A stretch of DNA of 25,345 nt from ZC4RG42 sp036676355 (GCA_036676355.1 JAKFDA010000030.1:1-25345); one strand, 5' to 3'; counted from the stretch's first letter, positions 16,037 through 23,886 are shown. The notes: generated from the sequence alone by a model not told the origin. Made by a program: numbers and translations.

Positions 16037-18034
16037 ATGAACGAAGAAAACACGCTGATGCAACCGGCCGATGCGGACTCAAATGCGCATAACGAAGCGA
16101 CGTATCGTCACTGGCGATTGGAGACGGATCGAGACAACCTGGTGTGGCTGACCTTCGATAAGGCGGGCAGTTCGACCAACACGCTGTCCACCGATGCGCT
16201 CGACGAATTCGAGGCGATCCTGAATGGATTCATCGCGCACAATCCGCGCGGCGTCGTGATCCGCTCCGGCAAGGAGAAAGGGTTCATCGCCGGTGCGGAC
16301 GTCAACGAATTCAGCGAGATCGAAAAACCCGAAGTCGCGGTGGCGCTCATGCGGCGCGGCTGGGACCTGTTCAACAAACTGGCCGCCGTGCGCTTTCCCA
16401 CGCTCGCGCTGGTGCGCGGCTTCTGCATGGGCGGCGGCCTGGAACTGGCGCTGGCATGTCGCTACCGCGTCGCGATCGATGATCCGTCCACACGTTTCGC
16501 GCTGCCGGAAGTGATGCTCGGCATTCTGCCCGGCTGGGGCGGCGTGAAACGCCTGACCGGCTTCGTCGGCCCGACCGCCGGGCTCGACATGATGTTGACC
16601 GGCCGTGCGATCGATGCGCGTCGCGCCAAACAGATCGGCCTGGTCGATGCAAACGTACCGCCGCGCGTGACGGAGAACAGCGCCCGCGTGATGCTGCTGC
16701 GCGGTGCAACGCCGCGTGAATTGCCTTTCGTGCAACGCATGCTCGACGGTCCATTGCGCAACGTGTCGGCACGCTTCGCGCTCGCGCAGTTGCAGAAGAA
16801 GGCGCGTCGCGAGCACTATCCGGCGCCCTATGCCATTCTCGAACTGTGGCAGAAGTATGGCGGCGATCCCTTCGCACCGCCGCACAACGATCCGGCTTCG
16901 ATCGCACATCTGGTGCAGCATCCCACCACCAAGAATCTGATCCGCGTCTTCCATTTGCAGGAGCGACTCAAATCGCTCGGCAAGGGCGGCGACTTCAAGG
17001 CGCTGCGCGTGCACGTGATCGGCGCCGGCACCATGGGCGGCGACATCGCGGCCGTCTGCGCGCAGCGCGGACTGACGGTGACGTTGCAGGACATGGCGCC
17101 CGAACGGATTGCCCCGGCCATCAAGCGCGCCGCCGCTCTGTTCAAGAAACGTCTGCGCGACAAACTGCGCGTGCGCGATGCGATGGATCGTTTGATTCCC
17201 GATATCGCCGGCGACGGTATTCGCCGAGCGGATGTGATTATCGAAGCGGTGGTGGAAGATTTGCAGGTCAAGCAGGAACTGTTCGCCCGCATCGAAGGGG
17301 AGGCGAAACCGACCGCGATCCTTGCGACCAACACGTCAAGCCTGAAGCTGGCCGACATCGGTGCGGCCATGCGCGATCCGTCGCGACTCGTCGGGCTGCA
17401 CTTTTTCAACCCCGTCGCGCAAATGATGCTGGTCGAAGTCGTGTCCGGCGAAATCACCGACCCGACCTGGGCGCAACGCGGCGTCGCTTTTGTGCGCCAG
17501 ATCGACAAGCTGCCGCTGCCGACCAAAGATGCACCCGGCTTTCTCGTCAACCGCGTGCTGATGCCGTACATGCTCAACGCCTTCCGCATGGTCGATGAAG
17601 GCATCAAGCCGGAGACCATCGACAAGGCCGCCGAAGAATTCGGCATGCCGATGGGGCCGATCACGCTGGCCGACACGGTCGGGCTCGATATCTGCGCTAT
17701 TGTCGGTAAGCAACTTGTTCCCGATGCGGCGCCGCCGATCATGCTTTCGCAACTCGTCGAGGCGAAAAAGCTCGGCAAAAAAACCGGCGAGGGCTTCTAC
17801 CGCTGGCATGAAGGCCAGCCGGTCAAAGGGGTGGCCGAACCGCCGGAACCGAATCTGCAAGAGCGACTGATCGCGCCTTATATCGCCGAGGCGCAGCGGG
17901 CGGTCGATGAACAAATCGTCGCCGATGCCGATCTCGCCGATGCGGGGCTCATCTTTGCGACCGGCTTTGCGCCATTCCGCGGTGGACCGCTGCATTACGC
18001 CGGGACCGCCACGCCGGCCGCCTTTGAGCCCTGA
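16037..18034 (+). CDS. fadJ: Bifunctional enoyl-CoA hydratase / 3-hydroxyacyl-CoA dehydrogenase (FadJ/FadB type)
   Basis: The alpha subunit of the beta-oxidation complex, doing hydration and then NAD-dependent oxidation. The hydratase domain (about residues 25-220) has the oxyanion region IAGADVNEF and both catalytic glutamates, E136 (GGGLELALAC) and E158 (PEVMLGILPG). The dehydrogenase domain has the NAD loop VIGAGTMGGDIA (about 324-337), NTSSL, and the catalytic His near 455 in GLHFFNP. The length is 665 residues, against 714 (FadJ) and 729 (FadB). It stops soon after the conserved GFAPFRGGPLHY, so the last helical stretch of about 50 residues seen in E. coli FadJ is missing. AGGGACGG precedes ATG 16037. 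Confidence 0.93.
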   Translation: MNEENTLMQPADADSNAHNEATYRHWRLETDRDNLVWLTFDKAGSSTNTLSTDALDEFEAILNGFIAHNPRGVVIRSGKEKGFIAGADVNEFSEIEKPEVAVALMRRGWDLFNKLAAVRFPTLALVRGFCMGGGLELALACRYRVAIDDPSTRFALPEVMLGILPGWGGVKRLTGFVGPTAGLDMMLTGRAIDARRAKQIGLVDANVPPRVTENSARVMLLRGATPRELPFVQRMLDGPLRNVSARFALAQLQKKARREHYPAPYAILELWQKYGGDPFAPPHNDPASIAHLVQHPTTKNLIRVFHLQERLKSLGKGGDFKALRVHVIGAGTMGGDIAAVCAQRGLTVTLQDMAPERIAPAIKRAAALFKKRLRDKLRVRDAMDRLIPDIAGDGIRRADVIIEAVVEDLQVKQELFARIEGEAKPTAILATNTSSLKLADIGAAMRDPSRLVGLHFFNPVAQMMLVEVVSGEITDPTWAQRGVAFVRQIDKLPLPTKDAPGFLVNRVLMPYMLNAFRMVDEGIKPETIDKAAEEFGMPMGPITLADTVGLDICAIVGKQLVPDAAPPIMLSQLVEAKKLGKKTGEGFYRWHEGQPVKGVAEPPEPNLQERLIAPYIAEAQRAVDEQIVADADLADAGLIFATGFAPFRGGPLHYAGTATPAAFEP

Positions 18035-18042
18035 GAATCAAG

Positions 18043-18450
18043 ATGCCTGAATCCGCTCCCGGACACGTTGAACTTCCCTGCCACAGGGAACCAACCTTGC
18101 GCGTCGTGCCGATGCCGGCCGACGCCAATCAGCACGGCGATATCTTCGGCGGCTGGATCATGTCGCACGTCGACATCGCCGGCGCTGTGGTCGCGGCGCA
18201 GCGAGCCCGCGGTCCGGTCGCGACCATCGCAGTGCAGTCGTTCGTGTTCCGCCAACCGGTACAGATCGGCGATCTGCTTTCTTTTTACGTCGACGTCGTG
18301 CGTATCGGCAATACGTCGATTACCGTCAACGTCGAGGTTTTTGCGCAACGCAATCCCGAAGACATCGAAGTCGTTCGCGTCACTGAAGCGACACTCACTT
18401 ACGTGGCGCTCGGCCGCGACAAGCGACCGCGACCCGTGCCGAAGGACTGA
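18043..18450 (+). CDS. Acyl-CoA thioesterase, YciA-like hotdog fold
   Basis: A 135-residue single-hotdog thioesterase that hydrolyses acyl-CoA to free acid and CoA. The family pattern MPADANQHGDIFGGWIMSHVD contains the catalytic Asp and the GG of the CoA-binding turn, as in YciA. It starts eight bases after the end of the fad alpha-subunit gene and closes the operon. In this setting it may release CoA from acyl-CoA that stalls in beta-oxidation. It could equally be called a generic acyl-CoA hydrolase; chain-length preference cannot be read. Confidence 0.9.
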   Translation: MPESAPGHVELPCHREPTLRVVPMPADANQHGDIFGGWIMSHVDIAGAVVAAQRARGPVATIAVQSFVFRQPVQIGDLLSFYVDVVRIGNTSITVNVEVFAQRNPEDIEVVRVTEATLTYVALGRDKRPRPVPKD

Positions 18451-18451
18451 A

Positions 18452-18468
18452 GAATCCACGATGGATTC
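18452..18468 (+). repeat. Short hairpin after the thioesterase gene
   Basis: Perfect 7-base arms GAATCCA and TGGATTC around a CGA loop, two bases after the stop codon. No U-tract follows. The right arm is part of the degenerate repeat at 18463-18484. Confidence 0.4.
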
Positions 18469-18532
18469 CGGGTCCCGAATGACGATAGCCGGGCCGATGG
18501 TTTGGCCGTCACTCCCGCGGAAGCGGGAGTCC
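18463..18532. repeat. Inverted pair of dRS3-like palindromic repeats
   Basis: The right-hand unit (18507-18532) is CGTC-ACTCCC-GCGGAAGC-GGGAGT-CC. Its 20-base core differs from the dRS3-type core (ATTCCC...GGGAAT) at three positions, and two of those changes are compensatory, so the 8-base stem (18511-18518 with 18523-18530) is kept. The left-hand unit (18463-18484) is a shortened, degenerate copy in the opposite direction, keeping the ends GGATTCC and GAATGACG. The two units are 22 bases apart, an arrangement like REP/BIME pairs. Confidence 0.6.
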
Positions 18533-18608
18533 GGTTAGGCGGTTGAAATGTGCATCGGCTGAAATCCGCTTTGCAATAAAGGCGAGGAACGTGCTTTGCA
18601 CAGTCGTG

Positions 18609-18628
18609 GTTGCGCAATGGCGCGCAAC
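18609..18628. promoter_or_regulatory. Palindrome in the leader of the exonuclease-ligase cluster
   Basis: A perfect inverted repeat, GTTGCGC-N6-GCGCAAC, ending 10 bases before the exonuclease ATG, where no Shine-Dalgarno site is visible. As DNA it could be an operator; as RNA it would form a 7-base stem covering the ribosome entry site. Confidence 0.4.
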
Positions 18629-18638
18629 AACTACACGC

Positions 18639-19676
18639 ATGGCTCAACTTGTCATCCAGCGCCCCGCCGGTCTGTATTGTCCGGCCGGCGATTTCTACAT
18701 CGATCCCTGGCAACCTGTCGACCGGGCGATCATCACGCATGCGCATGGCGACCATGCGCGCGTCGGCTGCACGCACTATCTCGCAACGCGCAATAGCGCG
18801 GCGGTGATGCATGCCCGTCTGGGCGACATCTCGCTGCAAACGCTCGCGTACGGCGAAGCGCTTCGAATCGGTCAAGCGAAGGTTTCGCTCCATCCGGCCG
18901 GTCATGTGCTCGGCTCGGCGCAAATCCGCATCGAAGTCGACGGCGAAGTGTGGGTGGTGTCGGGCGATTACAAGCTCGAACACGATCGCACCTGCGCACC
19001 GTTCGAAGCGCAGCGCTGTCATACGTTCATCACCGAATCGACCTTCGGCCTGCCGATCTATCGTTGGCGTCCGCAACACCAAATTCTCGCCGACATCAAT
19101 GAATGGTGGCGCGCGAATGTCGAGGCCGGTCGGGCGACTCTCGTATTCGCGTACGCCTTCGGCAAGGCGCAGCGCATTCTCGCCGGCGTCGACCCGAGTA
19201 TCGGACCGATTGTGTGTCATGGCGCAGTAGAAGCATTGAACCGCGCTTATCGCGCGAGCGGCATCGCGCTCCCCGACACACGACCGGCGAGCGATATCGA
19301 CAAGGCCGATCTCAAACGCGCATTGATCATCGCACCGCCTTCGGCGCAATCGACGCCGTGGCTGAAGCGCTTCGGCAATTACAGCGATGCATTCGCTTCG
19401 GGCTGGATGCGACTGCGCGGCGCGCGGCGCCGTCGCGCCGTCGATCGCGGTTTCGTGCTGTCCGATCATGCCGACTGGCCGGCCCTGCAGCAGGCCATCG
19501 CGGATTCGCAGGCCGAGCGCGTATACGTGACGCATGGTTATGTGCCGGTGATGGTGCGCTGGCTGGAGGAGCGCGGGATCGAAGCGCACGCGTTTGCAAC
19601 CGAATACGGCGGCGAAGCGGACGATTTCGCGCAAGGCGAATCGCCCGACGATATCGACACAAACGCTGACGCATGA
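18639..19676 (+). CDS. Ligase-associated DNA exonuclease (metallo-beta-lactamase fold)
   Basis: A 345-residue nuclease of the metallo-beta-lactamase/beta-CASP group found next to an ATP-dependent ligase in many bacteria (the Exo of the Lhr-Core/MPE/Exo/Lig gene cluster). Metal ligands are in THAHGDHAR (H34, H36, D38, H39), HPAGHVLGS and SGDYKLEHD, and a late SDHAD motif is also present. The family typically begins just before PAGLYCPAGDFYIDPW, which fixes the start at ATG 18639. The open frame upstream of that lacks similarity. The last bases overlap the ligase gene (ATGA), so the two are translationally coupled. The role is processing of DNA ends before sealing. Confidence 0.92.
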   Translation: MAQLVIQRPAGLYCPAGDFYIDPWQPVDRAIITHAHGDHARVGCTHYLATRNSAAVMHARLGDISLQTLAYGEALRIGQAKVSLHPAGHVLGSAQIRIEVDGEVWVVSGDYKLEHDRTCAPFEAQRCHTFITESTFGLPIYRWRPQHQILADINEWWRANVEAGRATLVFAYAFGKAQRILAGVDPSIGPIVCHGAVEALNRAYRASGIALPDTRPASDIDKADLKRALIIAPPSAQSTPWLKRFGNYSDAFASGWMRLRGARRRRAVDRGFVLSDHADWPALQQAIADSQAERVYVTHGYVPVMVRWLEERGIEAHAFATEYGGEADDFAQGESPDDIDTNADA

Positions 19677-21256
19677 AAACCTTCGCGCAACTCTATGTGG
19701 AACTGGATACGACCAACTCCACGCGCGCGAAGCTCGATGCGCTGAAGCGTTACTTCGCCACCGCGGACGCCGCCGATGCCGCCTGGACGCTTTACTTCCT
19801 CGCCGGTAATCGACCGCGACAGATTGTACCGACCAAAGTCTTGCGACAGCTTGCCATCGAAGCCGCCGGCATACCGGAGTGGCTGTTCGAAGAGTCCTAT
19901 CAGGCAGTCGGCGATCTGGCCGAGACCATTGCGCATCTGTTGCCCGATCCGGGCGCGGGGTCCAAGCTTCCCCTGGCACCGTGGATCGAACAGCGGCTGC
20001 TGCCGCTGCGCGATCTGAGGGACGAGGCGTTGCGCGAACGGCTCCTCGCATATTGGGCGGAACTGGATGACGCGGAACGCTTCGCCTGGAACAAACTGCT
20101 GACCGGTGCGTTTCGCGTCGGCGTCTCGAAGTTGCTGGTGGTTCGTGCGGTCGCGCAAGTCGCGGCACTCGAACCGCGCATCGTCGCAGAACGTCTCGCC
20201 GGAGAATGGACGCCGAGCGCCGATGCGTTTCGTTCGCTCATTGCAGAAGAACATTTGTACGCTTCGATCGCTCGGCCTTATCCGTTTTTTCTCGCCCACC
20301 CGCTGCCGGACGGCCCCGAGTCGCTCGGCGAGTTGAAAGATTGGCAGATCGAATGGAAATGGGACGGCATCCGCACGCAGCTGGTGCGACGCGAAGGCCA
20401 GAGCTTTCTGTGGTCGCGCGGGGAAGAATTGATCACCGATCGCTTCCCCGAAATCGTCGACGCCGCGCAAGGCCTGCCCGACGGCACGGTGGTCGATGGT
20501 GAAGTGCTCGCGTGGCGCAATGATGCGCCGCTGCCTTTCGCGCGGCTTCAGCATCGCATCGGGCGCAAAACGCTAACAGCCAAGGTGCTGGCCGAAGCGC
20601 CGGCCGCGCTGGTCACCTACGATTTGCTCGAATACGCAGGTCAGGATATCCGCGCGCAACCGATGAGCGGACGCCGAGCGCAACTCGAAACGCTGCTCGA
20701 CAGGCTGAACGCGCCGGCGATTCGCCTGTCACCGCTCGTGCAGGGCGAAAGCTGGGAAGCGCTCGCGCTGTTGCGCAAACAGTCGCGCGAACGCGGCGTC
20801 GAAGGTTTCATGCTCAAACGCCACGACTCACCCTATGGCGTCGGTCGGCCGCGCGGCGATTGGTGGAAATGGAAAATCGATCCCTACTGCGTGGATGCCG
20901 TACTCGTCTATGCTCAACGCGGGCACGGCAAGCGCGCAAGTCTCTACACCGATTACACCTTCGCGGTATGGCGCGGCGAACAACTCGTTCCGTTCGCAAA
21001 AGCCTATTCGGGATTGACGGATGCGGAGATCCGTGACGTCGACGCCTTCATTCTCCGGCACACCCTGGAGAAGTTCGGCCCGGTGCGAACGGTGAAACCG
21101 CAACTCGTATTCGAGATCGGCTTCGAGGGCATCCAGCGTTCGACGCGTCACAAGTCGGGCGTCGCGGTGCGTTTTCCCCGCATGTTGCGTTGGCGCCAGG
21201 ACAAGCGAATCGAAGACGCCGATACTCTCGAAACGTTGCTCGAACTGGTACCGTAA
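19673..21256 (+). CDS. ATP-dependent DNA ligase of the exonuclease/PdeM-associated family
   Basis: A 527-residue ligase, separate from the NAD-dependent LigA of replication. An all-helical N-terminal DNA-binding domain (about 1-200) precedes the nucleotidyltransferase core. The AMP-accepting lysine is K229 in EWKWDGIR. Motif III is YDLLEYAGQDIR, motif IV VEGFMLKR, motif V WWKWKIDP, and the OB-fold motif VI RFPRMLRWRQDK. All are complete, so an active enzyme is expected. It lies between the exonuclease and the PdeM gene. The usual fourth partner, an Lhr-Core type DEXH helicase, is not in the 99 bases that follow or anywhere else in this window. Confidence 0.94.
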   Translation: MKTFAQLYVELDTTNSTRAKLDALKRYFATADAADAAWTLYFLAGNRPRQIVPTKVLRQLAIEAAGIPEWLFEESYQAVGDLAETIAHLLPDPGAGSKLPLAPWIEQRLLPLRDLRDEALRERLLAYWAELDDAERFAWNKLLTGAFRVGVSKLLVVRAVAQVAALEPRIVAERLAGEWTPSADAFRSLIAEEHLYASIARPYPFFLAHPLPDGPESLGELKDWQIEWKWDGIRTQLVRREGQSFLWSRGEELITDRFPEIVDAAQGLPDGTVVDGEVLAWRNDAPLPFARLQHRIGRKTLTAKVLAEAPAALVTYDLLEYAGQDIRAQPMSGRRAQLETLLDRLNAPAIRLSPLVQGESWEALALLRKQSRERGVEGFMLKRHDSPYGVGRPRGDWWKWKIDPYCVDAVLVYAQRGHGKRASLYTDYTFAVWRGEQLVPFAKAYSGLTDAEIRDVDAFILRHTLEKFGPVRTVKPQLVFEIGFEGIQRSTRHKSGVAVRFPRMLRWRQDKRIEDADTLETLLELVP

Positions 21257-21355
21257 CGCCCGGACCATTGAACATGACGGTGCTTGCCGACAAAATGCGG
21301 CATCCGAGCGGAATTGCGACTCGTGTAAAAACTCAAAAATCGGGAATCAATCTCA

Positions 21356-22018
21356 ATGCCGACTGATCTGGAAGTCGAAGCCCGCGGCGAAAAGCTGGTG
21401 CTCCTGCCCGAGCGCGCGGTATTCTGGCCGAAGCGGAATGCGTTACTGGTCGCCGATGCGCATTTCGGCAAGCCCGGGACCGTCCGTGCCAGCGGCGTGC
21501 CGATCACGCGCGGCAGTACGACTGAAACGCTCAACCGACTGGATTCCGCGCTATCGCGCCATCCGGTCAAGCAGGTTATTTTTCTGGGCGATTTCCTGCA
21601 CGCCAAGAAGGCGCGCGAAAAAACCACCTTTGAAAAACTCGAAGCCTGGCGCGCGCGACATTCCGATCTGCACTTGATGCTGGTACGCGGTAGTCACGAC
21701 ACGCATACAGGCGACCCGCCCGAATCGCTGCGCTGTGAAGTGGTGGACGAATGCTTCCCACTCGACCCGTTCGCGCTCTGCCACGAACCCGCCGAGGCGG
21801 TGCGCCGCTTTGCTATCGCCGGCCAATTGCATCCGGTCTATGCCCTGCGCGGCCGCGCCAACGAACGACTGCGGCTGCCCTGTTTCTGGTTCAGCGAAAG
21901 CTTCGCGGTGTTGCCCGCGTTCGGCTCTTTCACCGGCGGGTACCTCATTCAGCGGCGCCCCGGCGATCGCGTATTTCTGATTGCCGACGACGAGATCATC
22001 GCAGTTCAGCCGGCCTAG
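21356..22018 (+). CDS. pdeM: PdeM-type metallophosphoesterase (ligase-associated), altered metal site
   Basis: A 220-residue calcineurin-like phosphoesterase. Family members are Mn-dependent single-strand DNA endonucleases (P. putida MPE). The overall family pattern is clear: LVADAHFGK (D34, H36), FLGDFLHAK (D79, H82), LCHEP (H143), LRLPCFWFSES and LPAFGSFTGG. Two positions deviate. The GNHD motif reads R-G-S113-H-D, and the final GHxH motif reads A-G-Q157-L-H159, so an Asn and a His that normally bind the second metal are Ser and Gln. The Asp and His residues of the first metal site and the general-acid His are kept. The start is ATG 21356. The gene lies 99 bases after the ligase and 3 bases before a methyltransferase. 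Confidence 0.88.
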   Translation: MPTDLEVEARGEKLVLLPERAVFWPKRNALLVADAHFGKPGTVRASGVPITRGSTTETLNRLDSALSRHPVKQVIFLGDFLHAKKAREKTTFEKLEAWRARHSDLHLMLVRGSHDTHTGDPPESLRCEVVDECFPLDPFALCHEPAEAVRRFAIAGQLHPVYALRGRANERLRLPCFWFSESFAVLPAFGSFTGGYLIQRRPGDRVFLIADDEIIAVQPA

Positions 22019-22021
22019 GAA

Positions 22022-22645
22022 ATGGCCGAGACCTGGTACGAACGCAACGTCCTGCCCTATCTGCTCGACTTTGCGTGCGGCATGAAACGGGTCCGCGCGC
22101 AGCGCGAGCAGGTCGTTCCGCTGGCGCATGGCCGCGTGCTTGAAATCGGTATCGGCACCGGCCTCAACATGCCGCACTACGATCGATCGCGGGTGAGCAA
22201 AGTCGTTGGCGTGGACCCCGCATTGCGCATGCATCGCCTTGCCCGAAAGCGCATTGAGCGTAGCGGCATCGAAGTGGAGTTGATCGGCCTGTCCGCTGAA
22301 AAGCTGCCGCTCAAGGATCACAGTTTTGATTCGATCGTCGTCACCTACGCGCTTTGCACAATTCCCGATCCGGTCGCGGCGCTTCAGGAAATGCGCCGGG
22401 TACTGGCGCCGGGTGGCAGGCTATATTTTTGCGAGCACGGGCGCGCGCCGGACGCTTCGGTGCGACAGTGGCAGGCGAGGCTGCAGCCTTACTGGGAACA
22501 CATTGCGGGCGGCTGTCAGCTCGGACGTGAAATTCCGGCGCTTCTGTCGGAAGCCGGGTTCGAAGCGGTGACCATGCAGCGCGCGTATCTCGAAGGGCCG
22601 CGACCGCTGACCTACAATTATTGGGGCGAAGCGATCGCCCGATAA
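22022..22645 (+). CDS. Class I SAM-dependent methyltransferase, UbiE-like fold
   Basis: A 207-residue enzyme. The SAM-binding motif I is VLEIGIGTGLN (about residues 39-49), followed by the acidic loop GVDPA, then ALCTIPDP and LAPGGRLYFCEHGRAPD. These are typical of small UbiE/Methyltransf_11 proteins, some of which act on lipids, thiols or small molecules. The substrate cannot be deduced. The ATG is three bases after pdeM, so it is probably translated with it, but this type is not a standard member of the ligase cluster. The stop is ten bases from the convergent stop of the next gene. Confidence 0.85.
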   Translation: MAETWYERNVLPYLLDFACGMKRVRAQREQVVPLAHGRVLEIGIGTGLNMPHYDRSRVSKVVGVDPALRMHRLARKRIERSGIEVELIGLSAEKLPLKDHSFDSIVVTYALCTIPDPVAALQEMRRVLAPGGRLYFCEHGRAPDASVRQWQARLQPYWEHIAGGCQLGREIPALLSEAGFEAVTMQRAYLEGPRPLTYNYWGEAIAR

Positions 22646-22655
22646 GCCGCGGTTG

Positions 22656-22877
22656 CTATCTGCGATCCGCTGTCCTGCCGGCTTCCTTGTCCGCGCGGTC
22701 GGCGCGGAAGGGATTCCATCTATCCGGCCAAAACGCGAGAATCGCGACCGCCACCACAATCAACATCAGCGTGGCCACCATCTGGATGAAGGAGTAGTTG
22801 GGCGCGTCGCGCCCCACGAACCAGCCGGCGATCACGCCGCCGGCGATCGAGAATATTCTGACGAACCACCCCAACAT
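22656..22877 (-). CDS. Small two-helix membrane protein, unknown function
   Basis: A 73-residue protein with two hydrophobic segments (about residues 3-21 and 30-50) and a basic, charged C-terminal end (FRADRADKEAGRTADRR). I do not recognise a family. A good ribosome site (GGGAAG) precedes ATG 22877, which supports a real gene. It converges on the methyltransferase and diverges from the beta-lactamase. Confidence 0.6.
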   Translation of the reverse strand: MLGWFVRIFSIAGGVIAGWFVGRDAPNYSFIQMVATLMLIVVAVAILAFWPDRWNPFRADRADKEAGRTADRR

Positions 22878-22949
22878 TTCTTCCCACCATGCATGACCGG
22901 GACCGCCAAAAGTTTAGCACTCCAACCCGCTTGCCAGCGCCCGCGCGCG

Positions 22950-22964
22950 TGGTCGCCGCGACCA
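22950..22964. promoter_or_regulatory. Short palindrome between divergent genes
   Basis: TGGTCG-CCG-CGACCA lies 24 bases before the beta-lactamase ATG in the 110-base region it shares with the small membrane protein gene. It could be an operator. It is GC-rich and short, so chance is possible. Confidence 0.25.
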
Positions 22965-22987
22965 TCGAAGCTCGCGCTCACCGTGAG

Positions 22988-23821
22988 ATGAAAGGTCATC
23001 GGCCTCATACCGCGATCCGTGCATTGCTGGTGGTGTTCGCATTACTTGCCGCAGGGTGCGGGCATCGGATGACGGCAGTGGACACGCTCGACATCGCGCA
23101 CGAGTTCCGGCACCGGGAAGTGACTGGAACATTCGTTTTGCTGGACAGCGGCGCGGGGCAACTACAGTGCTACAACTGCGAGCGCGCGCATCGGCGCTAT
23201 CTTCCCGCCTCGACGTTCAAGATTGCGAACGCGCTGATCGCATTGGAAACCAGCGTGGCGGACGGCCCCGATTTCGCACTGACCTGGAACCGCGAGATTG
23301 CACCGCGTCGTGACTGGTGGCCCGCCGCCTGGGCCAAGGATCAAACGCTCGCATCGGCTTTTTCAGGGTCGGTCGTCTGGTACTACCAGGAGTTGGCGCG
23401 GCGCATCGGCGAAGGTCGGATGCAGCATTCCGTGCGCGCATTCCGTTACGGCAACGAAGATATCTCCGGCGGCATCGATCGATTCTGGCTAACGGGCGGA
23501 CTTCGCATTTCCGCGGTGGAACAAGTCGATTTCTTGCGGCGTCTGTATCGGAACCGGCTTGGCGCCTCCACGCGCACTACGGATATCGTGAAAGACATCC
23601 TCGTCATGGAGCAGAAGCCGCATTACCGCCTCAGCGGTAAGACAGGTTGGGCAGGTTTCGGTGATCCGCAACCGGGACTCGGCTGGCTGGTGGGCTATGT
23701 GGAACGCGATGACCTCGTCGCCTTTTTTGCGATGAATATCGATATCAAGCGGAATGCCGATGCTGCTGCGCGGCTCGCCATTGTGAAGGCCGTACTACGC
23801 GACCGGGGCTATATCGAATAG
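22988..23821 (+). CDS. Class D (OXA-type) beta-lactamase, likely lipoprotein
   Basis: A 277-residue serine beta-lactamase. All class D motifs are present: S75-T-F-K78 in LPASTFKIANALIALE (Lys78 is carboxylated in this class), S128-V-V130, Y154-G-N156 in FRYGNEDISGGID, and K218-T-G220 followed by W221. RISAVEQVDFL is also typical of OXA enzymes. The start is taken at ATG 22988, which gives a short basic N-terminus, a hydrophobic stretch and LLAAGC with C24 as the probable lipid-modified residue. The frame also opens at ATG 22889, but the extra 33 residues would destroy the signal. No transposon, integron site or resistance neighbour is visible, so it looks like a resident chromosomal gene. Its activity spectrum cannot be predicted. 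Confidence 0.93.
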   Translation: MKGHRPHTAIRALLVVFALLAAGCGHRMTAVDTLDIAHEFRHREVTGTFVLLDSGAGQLQCYNCERAHRRYLPASTFKIANALIALETSVADGPDFALTWNREIAPRRDWWPAAWAKDQTLASAFSGSVVWYYQELARRIGEGRMQHSVRAFRYGNEDISGGIDRFWLTGGLRISAVEQVDFLRRLYRNRLGASTRTTDIVKDILVMEQKPHYRLSGKTGWAGFGDPQPGLGWLVGYVERDDLVAFFAMNIDIKRNADAAARLAIVKAVLRDRGYIE

Positions 23822-23829
23822 TCGAACAG

Positions 23830-23880
23830 GGTCGTACGGCTTTACGCCCCATTCTCACCTGAACTCGTTGCCGTGCGACC
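23830..23880. terminator. Possible stem between convergent genes
   Basis: GGTCGTACGG (23830-23839) and CCGTGCGACC (23871-23880) pair over ten positions with one wobble or mismatch, but the loop is 31 bases. This may be a two-way 3' structure between the beta-lactamase and the flavoprotein genes. It is weak evidence. Confidence 0.25.
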
Positions 23881-23886
23881 GCCTGA

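Noticed and set aside
21274..21366. 30-codon open frame between ligase and pdeM
   Set aside because: It overlaps the pdeM start, has no clear ribosome site and no similarity to a helicase remnant. It is too short to support.
22889..22987. Longer N-terminus for the beta-lactamase from ATG 22889
   Set aside because: It would add 33 polar residues before the signal peptide and destroy its function as an export signal.
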